DNA of 64,000 nucleotides from Chondrosia reniformis (GCA_947172415.1 OX359192.1:6682401-6746400), one strand, 5' to 3'; counted from the stretch's first letter, positions 1 through 12,600 are shown. Program-made: numbers and translations. Notes: generated from the sequence alone by a model not told the origin.

Positions 1-10
1 TTCTTTCCAG

Positions 11-3000
11 AGGTCACAAGGTAAGGGATGTGATAGGTGGAATACACTGAAGTGCACACAAGTTAATTTAAATGACGTAAACAGAACTATATGAATGTCA
101 ATTATAGTTTAAAAAGTAGATCAGATTTTGACTTCCTATTTCAGATTTGTGGTTTTCGTTTTCTTTTTAAGATTATTGTTGTGACTCATGGTTTTGGTGA
201 CCGAAAAGGCATTAGGTACCTCTCAAGCTTCCTCAAGGTAGGTATATAACTACAGCATAGGTACCTCTCAAGCTTCCTCAAGGTAGGTATATAACTACAG
301 CATAGGTACCTCTCAAGCTTCCTCAAGGTAGGTATATACGTAACTACAGCATAGGTACCTTTCAAGCTTCCTCAAGGTAGGTATATAACTACAGCATTTT
401 TGTATCAATAAGTACATTTTCACTCATAAGTATTATGTTTTCATTCAATGTTGTACTGTTGGAAATTACTTTGGTGATTTTTAAACATTAAAAATCAAGT
501 CATTTCTTACATGGCAGAGGGTTACTGTTTTTTGTGGCTTCCTTTGCAGGTATACTATATTCCATGGTTGCCCATGTACAAGAGCAGTACCTTTCCAACA
601 TTCTTTTCCCTTTTACCAATCCTACGAGACATTTGGATCAGGGAAGACATTGATATAGTCCATGGACATGGGGTACAGCTCACTATATATAAACAATAAC
701 TTGTCCCAGAATGAACAAATGAATTCTGTGGATGTATGTATACTATTTATTGTACATTCTAGTTTAGCACTACAGGTTCACCCCTCCAGTCTGTTTAGCA
801 AATGTTGACATTCTATCTTCTAATGTAGGCATTCTCGATGTCTTGCCATGAGGCTTTAGTTCATGCTAAATCTCTTGGTCTCAAGACCGCCTTTACAGAC
901 CATTCTCTGTTTGGGTTTGCAGATGGTAGCTCAATAGTAACAAATAAGTTATTGGAGCTTGCTCTCGCAGATGCAGACCATGTCATTTGTGTGTCCTATA
1001 CAAGGTAGCTACAATTTGAAACACAGTATGCCAGCACTATATAAACCATAACACTAGCTTCCTAAATATAGGGTATGAATACACTAGTTTTTTTACATTT
1101 TAATTTTTTTATTATCTCTCCATTTGCACTTAGCAAGGAAAATACTTGTCTAAGGGCTACACTTCAGCCGGAAATGGTATCAGTGATACCTAATGCAGTT
1201 GACTCATCAGTGTTCACTCCAGAGCCGTCCAAAAGGGCTCCTGGAAAGAGTGAGTCAGTATTGTGCTGCCATTTTTGTGTACTGCCTTGTGAGTCTGAAC
1301 TGTCCCTTTACAGTTACCATAGTGATAATGAGCAGACTGGTCTATAGGAAGGGCACTGATCTGATGGTGGCTGTGATCCCAATTATTTGTAAAGCACATC
1401 CAAATGTATGCTTCCTCATCGGTATGTTACACCAGCTGCACAATACACTCATGTGTAGTTGCTATTGTAAGTAGTATGACTGGCGATGCGTACGTATGTA
1501 TGTAGCATTACCAATTCTTTATTAAGTTAAAAAGTTCATAGTTTTGTTATTTATTCAGCTTCAAGGTACTTATAAGCTTATCTTTGAGATGGTTCATCTT
1601 TAGGCTTTTGAGTATCTAGAGACAGTTTGTTTCATGAGAATCGATTCTCAAGAAACAAACTGTGTTTTGTAGATGCTCAAAGGATTAAAGATGAATTATC
1701 TCAAAGATAAGTTTGGTGCAGTTAGAAGAAATCCCTATATCATCTACTTATAAGCATGTAGCACTGGAATGATGTCAGTGTGTGTGCAGTGACTTGGTCA
1801 TGCTCTAGGTTGGTTTCCTTTGCTCTGTGAGAAGTCCTACCTTTTCACCTCTACACATGCCTAGTGTTAGTCTTTCATTGGTTTCTGTTGGGATTGATGA
1901 CTTTGAAATCAGTTTAAGTGAATCACCTAGCTGCCAGTGTCTCCAGAAGTCTTTTAAAAACAGCACATTTTGATGAGTAACTTGTTCCAGCTGTTCACCA
2001 CTGTATTGTCAGACATATTGAAATGTCCTTTGTAACAAATATTTGCTTTGAATAGTTCCTGTATGTCTTGTGTGCAGTTGATGTGTTTCTTTCAAATAAG
2101 TTGTTGCTAGGATATGCACTGAATTATGTAACTAATAAAAGTATCACTTTCTACTTCAAAGGTGTTTGTCCTATTATATTGCCAAAGTTGAAAATGTATT
2201 ATTGGTGAGGTTGTACCACTTCTGATTTGCTAAAAATATTGTGCAAGAGAAAGGGTAGTATTGCATAAGAGTGGAGAATATTGTGCAAGATGTATTGACT
2301 CTTGGAACAAATAGACAGCTTGATCATCCATTTCTGCTGTCTCAGGTGGTGATGGAAACCAACGAATTCTCCTAGAAGAGGTTAGAGAGAAGTACAAGCT
2401 TGAAGATAGAGTGACTCTCTTGGGAGCTGTTCCACACTCACAAGTCAGAGATGTAAGCAATACAGCTGGTTTGTAGCCACCCTTATATACCCAGTCACAG
2501 CGCTAGCTTGCAGTTATATTCCAATTATGAAGCTGTGAGATGTCACTGTTTTGTAACAACAATGGTCTGACCATCTACATGAGCTTTGCTTCATCAAAAC
2601 AAAAAGAAATACAATTCCTTTCTACAGGTCCTTGTACAAGGGGATATCTTCTTGAATGCCTCTCTGACGGAAGCATTCTGTATAGCTATAGTAGAAGCTG
2701 CAAGTTGTGGGTAGGTGTCGTTACTGAAATGAACCTAACAGGGCATTAACAGTTACTTTTCACCATACTTGTGCAGTGGCTGCACCTCTGCTGTTCCTCT
2801 GTCTGATACAGGTTACAGGTTGTTAGTACTAGAGTGGGTGGAGTTCCAGAAGTGTTGCCTAGTGACCTGATTTGGCTAGCAGAACCAAGTGCCAGTGGTA
2901 ATAATATAAATACTTTATAAAGTATCAATTGCTTGAAGCACAGTAATGTAGAGTTATAATGAACTGTCATTCAGTATGGACACTCTCTGTTATCCAGATC

Positions 3001-3803
3001 TAGTTCGAGTGCTCAATGAAGCTATTGATGCTTGTAAGAAGGAGATGTTTGTTCCCCCAGTGACCATTCACGATAGAATCAAAGAAATGTACACATGGCA
3101 GAACGTTGCCATGAGAACAGAAAAGGTATGAAAACTCAAAATGTCCTTTAAACATTACAAGAACCAAAGTTAGTATTTTCACAGAGGACACAATTATAAA
3201 GTTGATGGAGATCTGAAAGTAGCAAGTTATATATTTCAAATTAGTCATCTATACAGTTTAAATACAGTTCATCTACAATATAATTATGTACAACTATCGC
3301 ATCCCAGTCTGTGGTTTGTTACTGGTGTGCACTAATTGGACCCTGTGGGGTAAATCCCTGAGTGGGTGGCTTAATGAGTAGGTAGCAAGCATATTTCACA
3401 TATTAGTAAGCATTTGGGCATTTTTGGCAGGTGGGACTAAGGTGGTCAATGACCTTCAGTGTCTCACAAATATGTAGGAAACATTTTTGGTTATTACAAG
3501 GTTATGTTATTCTCACAATACGTAGACAGAAGAATGCTTGGAGACATTTGTATACTGCCATCCTTGTTCATCTTTACATGTTAGGTTTATAAGAACATTA
3601 TGAAGACAAGAAATCCAACCCTCCCAGAAAGGCTAGAGAACCACCTCCGCTATGGTCCAGTGGCCGGGCCTGTCTATGTCATACTTATTATACTGGCAGT
3701 CATGTGGTACTATGTTGTATGCTTCTTTAGGCCAGCTAAGGATATAGAGCGCGTGCCCACTGCTTGCAAAACTTGGTATTCAAAGTCTACTTCTGTAAAA
3801 TGA
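11..3803 (+). CDS. PIGA: PIGA, GPI-GlcNAc transferase catalytic subunit (5' end outside window)
   Basis: Catalytic subunit of the ER complex that adds GlcNAc to phosphatidylinositol, the first step of GPI-anchor synthesis. Exons seen: 11-20 (RGHK), 172-236, 550-673, 829-1004, 1134-1249, 1314-1421, 2346-2452, 2628-2710, 2812-2897, 2998-3125, 3585-3803. From 172 on these join in frame to 403 residues. Family signatures in order: [82 protein letters not shown] (GT4-type glycosyltransferase fold) and a C-terminal membrane helix near [16 protein letters not shown] followed by a short tail. Only the N-terminal residues are missing, upstream of the window. The stop lies 88 bp before the next gene's ATG with no AATAAA between them. 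Confidence 0.95.
213..400 (+). repeat. Tandem duplication of PIGA exon end plus 5' splice site
   Basis: Four copies with spacing 45, 45 and 49 bp. Each contains the last ~24 nt of the PIGA exon (AGGTACCTCTCAAGCTTCC, then TCAAG) followed by GTAGGTATATAACTACAGCAT. Every copy therefore carries a donor, and an acceptor-like CATAG sits just before the next unit. The first copy is the true exon end at 236. Confidence 0.95.
1575..1710 (+). ncRNA. Long intronic hairpin, candidate small-RNA precursor or fold-back element
   Basis: An almost perfect inverted repeat in the PIGA intron 1422-2345. Arms of ~65 nt meet at the palindrome GAGAATCGATTCTC (1636-1649). Aligning the left arm with the reverse complement of the right arm shows six transition differences. 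All six would be G-U pairs in the sense transcript, and none gives A-C. There are also two mismatches and one 3x6 internal loop. That pattern fits a folded RNA made from the + strand. A decaying fold-back transposon is the alternative. Confidence 0.55.
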
Positions 3804-3891
3804 GCAAGATTAATTTGAAAGCCGTCCTAATTAATTACTTCCGTTATGAGGTCATTATGCTCACGTGTTTACTTTCTGGTTGTACTGGAAG

Positions 3892-6800
3892 ATGGCGAGC
3901 GATCCAGGCACCCTTACTCTGATTTCTACGATTTATTCTTCTCTTAGCCGTAAGTTGAGCTTTGATTTGAGAACTGTTACAGATGAAGGTGTATAATATA
4001 TCTCACTATGATGGTCACATTAAAGGAGCTTTCGTCTATAGCTTTATTAGTTGCACTGTTTGTTTTTAGACTAGACGAAACCGACTTTTTATTTCATTCG
4101 TATCGCTGTTATTCTCTTAACTCGATGTGGTTACTTGCATCTGCAACGGTGCGCGAAAAACATTAATTAACTCGATTTAGCTGTATTTACGTTGAAAACA
4201 GAAGATATCGTTATGTATTATTAACAGTACGTCTCAGACTCTATGAAGGTTATCCTGCGCTCAGCTCTTTTGTTTTTGGCCGTTTCGTGTAAATTGGGTG
4301 GTTCTAATTGAACACCCCGTAATGATCAGTTTTCCATTATCCTCTGATGCGATGTGATCATTTCAATTTGAGTGGGAGTCGGAAGGTCCACTGGACTTTG
4401 CAGTAAGTGGAAGTTAGAGGTGCTGTAAAGACCAAACTAAATTGGGTCTAATTTAACCATTATCATTTTGTGTGGTCTCACAGCGTATCAATATTATTCT
4501 TATTATTGTTATAAGACTAATTAATTGTAGTGTTAGCACCCCCAAATGATCAGCCAAGAGTGTTGAATACAGCAGGGCGTACTAATTAGGGACGATTAAT
4601 GATAGGAGGACGTAGTTAATGTAGTTATATAAGTGCAATAAAGAATACTTTGACAATAGGATATTCATAGTCCTGGGTTCATTCAATTAAGTTCATACTT
4701 AAAGAATCAGTTCTTTTTAAATTTCTGACATTAAAATAGTTATATGGTTATTGAAGTAGCTAAATTTCTAGGATGTTTAGCAAAGGAGACGATGTTTAAT
4801 AGTTCAAAAGTATATTAGTCTCTTTATTGCGCATAGTAACTGTTAAGGTCAAAGCTGCTATTTTTGTGTTAAAAAGACAAGTGTAATTAAATAAATTGAT
4901 TATTTACATCCCTTTACATTTTCTATCTTTGCTTCAATTTTCTATCTCACATTAACTGTACAAGCGTCACATGTTAACAGCTGGACACTTTGGGTTTGTC
5001 ACAGTTGGTTTAATGGTACAAGCCATATTAGTAGCTAAATGAAGACATTACTCCTGTAATAATTGCTAATTGCTAAATTATAATATCGTAATAGTTGTCA
5101 TGGTATACATGAAACTATAAATTGAAATTGTTTTGTTTTGTTGAATTTTTGGTATTGTAGCTTGTCAATTTATAAACTGATTCCTACTGATATCAAATAA
5201 TTTGATTGTTATATTTTGAAATTGAGAGCAGTTTCACACCTTTAGACCTCAGTTTATAAAATACATTGTGTGTAGTGCTTAACTCATTTTGTATAACTAC
5301 TCACCTTCAAAACCTTTCTAGTGCCTGTGTGAAAGTGAAAATGTAGTGTGTTGTACTCTTCTTTTATAATGCTAAGTACCATACAAGTGCAAAACATGAA
5401 AGAGCTATACTTGTACTTGTCACATGCATGTCACATGTTATTTCAATCACTCAGTCTACTACTGAACAGCACTCAGTTAGTTAGTTAGTTTGAATCAATT
5501 ATATTGAGAACTTGCTATGTTGAATGATAATTACATACGTAGTGCAACCTCTGGGTGCCATCTGAAATAGTAATGTGCTGAGAAGTTCAATTTAATCAAT
5601 TTGGTTTTCAAAGAGTTTTCATTGATTTTTTGATCCGTAAATCTTCCACAAATGAATAAAAATAATGATACTATTAACCAATTACTTCAATAAGGTATAT
5701 TTGTTTTCTCCTAGGAGCCAGGGATTTTCTTTCTGATCTGGATTCAGCGGGGCTGCAGCCGCAACATGAGGAAGAAAGAGCCAAGCTGGCGGATCTAATG
5801 ATCCATTCCATCAACAAGTTGCGTGCACACTATCCACAAGTCAGCTTCTCTCCTGCACTGAAGCGTGCCAACACCAACGACCAGTTGGAGGAGTATGTAC
5901 CAGTGGAGGATAACCCACAAGAGACGTACGAACCTTATGATGGTGACCAGAGTCAAGATGACATTTATGATGACACTGACTTGAACCCGTCACTGTCCAC
6001 TAGAAATGGTACTGCTGCAGTGGAACCAATACAGGAGGACATTTACGATGACACTGAGACAGCAATTTCCAGTGCTCCCTTAGCCCCACCCCCAAGACTC
6101 CCACCCCCTAATGAGCATGGGTATGCTCAGTCTAGCCGAATGAAGAGGGAGTCCATGAGTCCAGATGTGCTGGAGACGGCCTATGCTGGTCGGGAGATCG
6201 CCTGGGATTATGATGTTCCTGATAAAAAGAATAAAAAGATGAAGATGTCTGACCTGAAGAATATTAAAATTAAAGGTTGTCTAGAAAAGCTAGGTGGAAA
6301 GGGACACAGTACTTGGCAAAAGAGAATGTGCATTCTCTCTGGATCCTTTCTTTACTTTTATGAAAAGGAGAATAGCAAAACCTTCAACAATCGAGTGGTA
6401 ATTCCTGGCTATGAAGTCAGCATTGATGATGACAAATCGAGTGTTAAAAAAGGACATTTTGTGTTCAGTTTAAAATCCGATAACAACAAGCATTATTACT
6501 TCAGAACTCCCAATGCTGAAGAGAGAGCCAATTGGGTTAGGGGCATTGCTGAAATCACCCAAAAGGCTTCGTTCCTTAAACCTCCTCCCTCCCCAGGCAC
6601 CTATGCAATGCTAAATGAAGTAACTGAAGAAGAACGATCTCAAATATTCACCAATGCGAATGATGATGATATTAAGCCAATGGATAGTGACGAGGAGTTT
6701 CAAGGAGAGAAACGTTCTTCAGAGACACCAAGACAACAGAACATTTCCATGCCTCCACCCCCGGAACCAGAAAGGCCCCTGGTAAAGGCACTCCCACCTC

Positions 6801-7078
6801 AGCTACCTACCAAGGAATTGGTTGTTGACACAGATACAAAATACAAAAAAGGCACAAACGGACTCACTTTTGAAAGAATCTTTGTTGCTCTGTTTGAGTT
6901 TTTCCCTCTTCATTCAGATGAACTGCAAATGAATCGAGGTGATCTATTTCACATCGTTGACAGCACATCCAGTTTGGAATGGTGGTACGCAGAAGCCATA
7001 TCTTCAGACTTAGGGAGGTCAGGACGACTCGGGTTTATACCTGCCAACCATCTAATGCAGGCATTTGAGGTTGCCTAG
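3892..7078 (+). CDS. SKAP-like adaptor protein with PH and SH3 domains
   Basis: Src-kinase-associated phosphoprotein type adaptor. Two exons, 3892-3949 and 5715-7078, give 473 residues; the split codon is CGA. Order: short helical N-terminus, acidic linker with two tyrosine motifs (DDIYDDT, EDIYDDT) that look like Src-family kinase/SH2 sites, a PH domain at about residues 203-305 (GCLEKLGG ... ERANWVRGI), a proline-rich stretch, and an SH3 domain at about 407-470 (ALFEFFPLHSDELQMNRGD, WWYAEA, GFIPANHL). This matches SKAP1/2 order, though the linker is longer than in vertebrates. It probably links tyrosine kinases to integrin or actin signalling; that role is inferred from the family. The single intron (3950-5714) holds nothing recognisable. 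Confidence 0.85.
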
Positions 7079-7354
7079 AAAGTGCCACTAATTTATAATT
7101 GTTAGATATAAAATTTATACTTTTGTGTTACAAGTTTTTTGTTAAACTTTGTGCTCACTTTGCATATACTATTACATTTGTGTGTGTGCCATACTGTGCT
7201 TTTCAAGATATACAATTTGTAGCTAGAGTGTCACACTGATGCTCCTGTGTGAAATGTACATATTTATATGTGAATAGATCATTAATTTTATTATCAACCA
7301 AGTACATTATCTGAAACCAGTTTCTGTGAGAGGATAATTAGTTGGATTGTGAAA

Positions 7355-9428
7355 TCACATTCCTGCGACTCTTTCCATCATGTGGTAACAGCCGGCCATT
7401 TGTAACCCAAGTTTACAAGCTATATAAATACATATTACACGTGAATGGTCTATTATGAAGAATTTGATAAATTTCTAGATTATACATGCATTGAATAGAG
7501 AGGTAATTTTCAGTAATGTATACTCTGTATATACTCCATGATATACAGTATAAATGCACTGGAAGAGGGAGTTAATTACACTAAGCCTTTGCAAAGGCTA
7601 TGAAGAAGATCACTGAAGTTATTACACCAGACCAGCCAAATGCTGTTGTAATGTGGTTCTCTGATGATTTTTTCCATCTTGGATGACTACATCGGAGCCA
7701 TGCAATCAATGGTTGCCGTTTTAATAGGAATATGGTCCCCCAGCTAATACAAGACTTCAGTCACTTGGCTGGTGTGGCATAATGAGTTCCAGTGATTATT
7801 CCCCCTATCATATTTAAACACATGTTTTATACGTACATGCACACAGGGTACTAAACACAGTACAAACAGTGATGCAGGATCTAGTGCCATGCAAGTACTC
7901 ACCATAATCCTTGCCTGTATACCCCCACCTACAAGCACATGTACAACACTATCAAATGATTGTTGCCATAGAAACAGCTCTGACTTACCAGTCCCAACAG
8001 CCACGAGGATTTACTGTATTACTTACAGCTTGTGGATACAAAACAATAATGTTGTTTATTTCAGCCAATCCACTAAGGTCAGTCATTACATAGCTGGTGC
8101 CAACATATTTTCTAAGAATGAGGAAAGTCATATTAAAGGGTTACACTTCTCCAATCCTAAACCTTGCATGAGTACCTTCCCTGAAGGCAGCCGTGATAGG
8201 AAATGTGAAGTCTACATTCTAATGGAGAGAGAGAGAGGGTACCCTTAAATCACAATTGTGTCTTTGCCATATTCGGTGACACACTATACAGATATACTGA
8301 GTGAACAAACCGGAATGGCTCAACCTACCAGTTTTCTTGGATTGACAACCACTTGGAACATAAACATATCCTGTGCTGTCCATTGATACTGCTTCTGGTA
8401 AATCAACAAAAAATTCACTTTGGTCATATTCATAGAGCTGTAGAAATAAACAAACAACAAACAAGAGATAAGACTGATTAAATTTTCTTAGCAATCCTCT
8501 GCTCTCTAATTCTTCAGTAACTCTATTCTCATGCACAACTTGAAACTTACATTCTCTTGAACGGCTGCAGTTACATCACCATACTTTATATCTCCATAAA
8601 TCAAGTTAAGAAAGTTAAAAGCAAAATTCATTTTACACTGTTGCACAAAAGGAGAGCCAAAGACAGTGCAGTTACTTCCGGACATGACAGTCGGCTGTAG
8701 AAGGCACAAGATAACACTTTAATAAGTGACACAGCTGTAATATTAGTTAGTGACAATACTAGATACAGCCTCATGTAACTCACAAGTCCATGGACAGTTG
8801 GAAACAAAAAATCCACTTTTATCTTCCCCTGTGTAGTATAAAATTCATAATATTCAGCAAGTCTCTTCATGACACCTATTGGACAAGCATCACTGCAGGT
8901 CACATGACGTGCCACATTGCAACACTCCCAGCTCACCTTGAACCACTACATAATCTTTAGTCCCAGAAAATAAATAAATATGATCACTAGCAAGATTATC
9001 AGTGGAGTCAATGGTTAAAGTTGCTTCAGTGTTTTTGGTGATTGTAATGAGCTCTTCAACTGATATTTTATCAGGATCAGTCATGCAATCTGAAAGTGCC
9101 AGTTCAATTTCGCCTTGAGCACAGAAGTAGGGACCTCCAGCTACAATGGCAGCTCCCATGATGTTCTTTGAGTAGGCCACGTGGTACTGCACTGCAAAGA
9201 AGCCTCCAGAGGACAGCCCAGACACAGAAATTAGAGACCGGTTCACTTTGTAGCTGTCTAGTACAGGAATTATAAAGGATATTATCTGTGATTATGTATA
9301 ATACTATAATTATCAGTCAGTTCCTCATTACCTAATCTTGGGGCTTTACTGACACACTGACAAAGTAGAAAATTCTCTGGTATTATAAAGACTAAAGCAA
9401 GAATCGGCAAAATTTTATTGAGCTCCAT
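7355..9428 (-). CDS. Secreted PHB-depolymerase-like esterase, type II (permuted) catalytic domain
   Basis: Nine exons, given high to low: 9332-9428, 8937-9257, 8784-8875, 8551-8694, 8329-8437, 8176-8218, 7989-8111, 7903-7928, 7355-7419. They join in frame to 339 residues. A signal peptide starts the protein (MELNKILPILALVFIIP). Serine-hydrolase signatures follow: lipase box SGLSSGG, Asp loop FSGTKD, His loop PTVHG, and only then the oxyanion-hole segment CRLHISYHGCLQ and the conserved GCWDWWGYTGKDY. The oxyanion segment after the Ser-Asp-His triad is the order of type II PHB depolymerases such as the fungal enzyme. Substrate in an animal is unknown; a secreted esterase acting on microbial polyesters is possible. 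The 5' ends of this gene and ANKZF1 lie 174 bp apart. Confidence 0.85.
7590..7745 (+). mobile_element. Possible decayed Tc1/mariner-type transposase fragment
   Basis: In the last intron of the esterase, antisense to it, the + strand reads PNAVVMWFSDDFFHL and then, after frame breaks, NGCRF and NRNMVPQLIQ. This resembles the SDE-x-x-F-x-x-x-x-N-x-x-N-C-R-x-W block around the second catalytic Asp of Tc1-like transposases. Frames are broken and no terminal repeats were seen. Confidence 0.3.
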
Positions 9429-9602
9429 TTTCAGTTGTTGAGCCACGCCCATACGTACCTCAACCTCTTTAAAGACATCATATCTAATTTTAGAATGTTT
9501 CTATTTTAAGGTTATTGCACAATAACGCTAAATGTATAAAATGGCCGATGGTTCATTGAGATTAGCTGAATCATAGCAAGACGTCATCCAGGAGTGAATG
9601 TA
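9429..9602. promoter_or_regulatory. Shared promoter region, esterase / ANKZF1
   Basis: 174 bp separates the divergent start codons (esterase at 9428, ANKZF1 at 9603). No TATA box at a fixed distance was recognised. Bidirectional use is inferred from spacing. Confidence 0.55.
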
Positions 9603-12600
9603 ATGGCCACAAAGTTGTCGAATAAGACGAATACTCGTCTAAATCTTTTTACAAAAGAGGGGTTGTCAGCTTTGGGACGCTGTAAGAGTGTATGTAACAG
9701 TAGAGGTGTACCGACCGGTTCTCCGTCAGGATCCGATAGAGAACATTCAGACGACCCCGGTCTAGGTAACTCCATGAGTGATTCTTATTTATGCTTTGTC
9801 AGGGAAACCTTTCACTACATCAAATGGCTCACCAGTGTATTCATCTACAACACATGGGTGTATATAACATATAACATATGGACCTATGGGTATATATAAC
9901 ATATGGGCCTATGGGTATATATAACATATGGGTATATATAACATATGGGTATATATAACATATGGGTATATATAACATATGGGTATATATAACATAGTGG
10001 TATATATAACATAGTGGTATATATAACATAGTGGTATATATTGTTGTTTAATAGGCATCCCGCGGCTACCAAAGTCTGGTAGTATCCCAATTTTGGAGGA
10101 GTTGAAGTGTCTGTCTTGTGGAATGCCTTTTGACAGCAGAGCAGATCAAGTGATGCATTACAAGCTTGATTGGCACAAGTACAATGTTAAGAGAAGAGTT
10201 AGTGGAAGGAATCCCATATCTCAGGAAGACTTTGAGAGAATATCAGGTATGGCAACCTATCTATACATGGGTGAGATGTACTAGATGATTTGATAGTCAG
10301 TTGGTTTTATAGGAGCTATCACAATGGTAGAAGATCACCTTATTTTAATCACTTCTTTACAAGTTTTATACATCATAACAATGTCTGTAAACATTGAAAC
10401 AATAACTACAATTGGCCATTGCTCATTTCTGGTGAACCTCTGTCAATCTAGAGAATAACAACTATCTGATACTTATTAAATTCTTTTCATTCAAGAACTC
10501 TACTGGATGCACTCCTAATATTTACAATACTGCAATGTGCTATTTGAACGTAGTCTTTTCATCTCTCTGACAGAGTCAATTTCCAGTTTATCTGGCTCAG
10601 AATCCAGTGAGGAGGAGGAGAACAGCAAGCTTAGCCCTAGAGCACAGAGAAGACATCACACAGCACACAAGAACTTGATATTCTTCAGCACTCAAGATAA
10701 TCACGTCTATGGAGTTCATCCAGTGATACTCTACCATCCAAAGGTATCACCTCATAGTAGTAGCCTACATATAGCAGTGAGAATTAAGGACAGTGGGGGG
10801 ACTGAACAGGAGTCCCCTATTCCTGAGACATAATGTGTTGTGTGTATAGTTTATATACTAAGATGTCTGTTCTTCACATTCTAGTGACCTTAACCATATT
10901 TTTCACTTTCTCATATCATAATTCATGGGGTCTCAGTTTGTTTATATATAACATGTTTAAGTTTAAAACAGCTAACCTTTAGCTAATGTGTGTAGAGTGC
11001 TGAAACATTAGCTAGGAAGTGTCCATACCACTAGCTACATATTATGAATGTCTCATTTCTGAATGACCTTGACATTGAAGAGGTAGATCACACAATTATG
11101 TATACATTCTACCATAATTACAAGCAGCCATCTTTGATGAGGTTCTCATTTAATTGATATTGCTGCCTGTGTTTTAGAATGTACAGCACACCATGTGCAG
11201 GTGTTCTATATTTACCTTCTCCACCTGTAGAATACACCTGATGTTGCTTCACATTTGGTGTGCATGGTGGGGGAGTTGGTAGCGTCAGGCTCCAAGACCA
11301 CTTGGGTGGTCCTTATGAAGGCTGGGGGACACTTTGCAGGGGCAGTCTTCAGAGGGTCAGTATTTGGAGATCATTCACATGTGTTGGGCCTGCTATGTGT
11401 CCCTGGTAAATGTGATGTGGAAGTATGTAATTTGTGTGCATATATTTAGATTTAAAGTATTTTATTGAGGTGTAAATTGTGGCTTCTAAATTGGTTATCA
11501 CTTAATTTGCACCTTAAAGTGCATTAAAGTGGTACTAGACACTTAGTTGTTATTTACCTTACCTGATAATAGGTATTTAGCCACTATGGGATATCCTTGC
11601 ATGCAGTATTTCAGTAGTCATGGCGAGGTAAAGTTGTCATGGTAACATTGTCTTTGGTTTGTAGCAATGAGTGCATACAGCACAAGACCTTTCATCGCTA
11701 CACTGTTCGTGCTAAACGTGGCACAGCCCAATCTGTTAGAGATAGTAAGAGTAAGGGAAGCCAGCCAAAGTCTGCTGGAGCAACACTGAGAAGATACAAT
11801 GAGGCAGCTTTGGAAGAGGTTGGAGTGAAGGAGGGGTGTGTAGTGAAGGAGGGGTGTGTAGTGAAGGAGGGGTGTGTAGTGAAGGAGGGTTGTGTAGTGA
11901 AGGAGGGGTGTGTAGTGAAGGAGGGTTGTGTAGTGAAGGAGGGGTGTGTAGTGAAGGAGGGGTGTGTAGTGAAGGAGGGTTGTGTAGTGAAGGAGGGGTG
12001 TGTAGTGAAGGAGGGGTGTGTAGTGAAGGAGGGGTGTGTAGTGAAGGAGGGGTGTGTAGTGAAGGAGGGTTGTGTAGTGAAGGAGGGGTGTGTAGTGAAG
12101 GAGGGGTGTGTAGTGAAGGAGGGTTGTGTAGTGAAGGAGGGTTGTGTAGTGAAGGAGGGGTGTGTAGTGAAGGAGGGTTGTGTAGTGAAGGAGGGTTGTG
12201 TAGTGAAGGAGGGTTGTGTAGTGAAGGAGGGTTGTGTAGTGAAGGAGGGTTGTGTAGTGAAGGAGGGGTGTGTAGTGAAGGAGGGTTGTGTAGTGAAGGA
12301 GGGGTGTGTAGTGAAGGAGGGTTGTGTAGTGAAGGAGGGTTGTGTAGTGAAGGAGGGTTGTGTAGTGAAGGAGGGGTGTGTGTGTGGAGGTTAAGAATGT
12401 AGAAGGATATAGACTAAATCCTTAAAAGCAACTAATATTTATTGTCTAGGACATTGCTAAACTCCTGTTGGAATGGAAGAAGTATATAGATGAGGCAATG
12501 GCGGTATTTGTAAGAGTACCAGCCCATGGCCGCACCTCCTTCTTCACTGGACCACTGCAAAAGGGTTAGTCATATATCGATTATGTATGTACCAAATTCA

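Noticed and set aside
8014-8026. GTAAGTAATACAG inside the esterase exon 7989-8111 looks like a complete intron
   Set aside because: 13 nt is far too short for splicing. Read through, it codes VSNT within YPQAVSNTVNPRGCWDW and keeps the frame.
8876-8892. Alternative acceptor for esterase exon 3 at 8893 (GCAG|TGATGC)
   Set aside because: It breaks the frame; the acceptor at 8876 (AATAG|GTGTC) gives the conserved GVMKRLAEYY.
11639-12402. Long open frames through the 18-bp array (VKEGCV or CSEGGV repeats)
   Set aside because: The array is intronic. ANKZF1 exons 11665-11818 and 12450-12564 join in frame without it, and openness follows from a unit length divisible by three.
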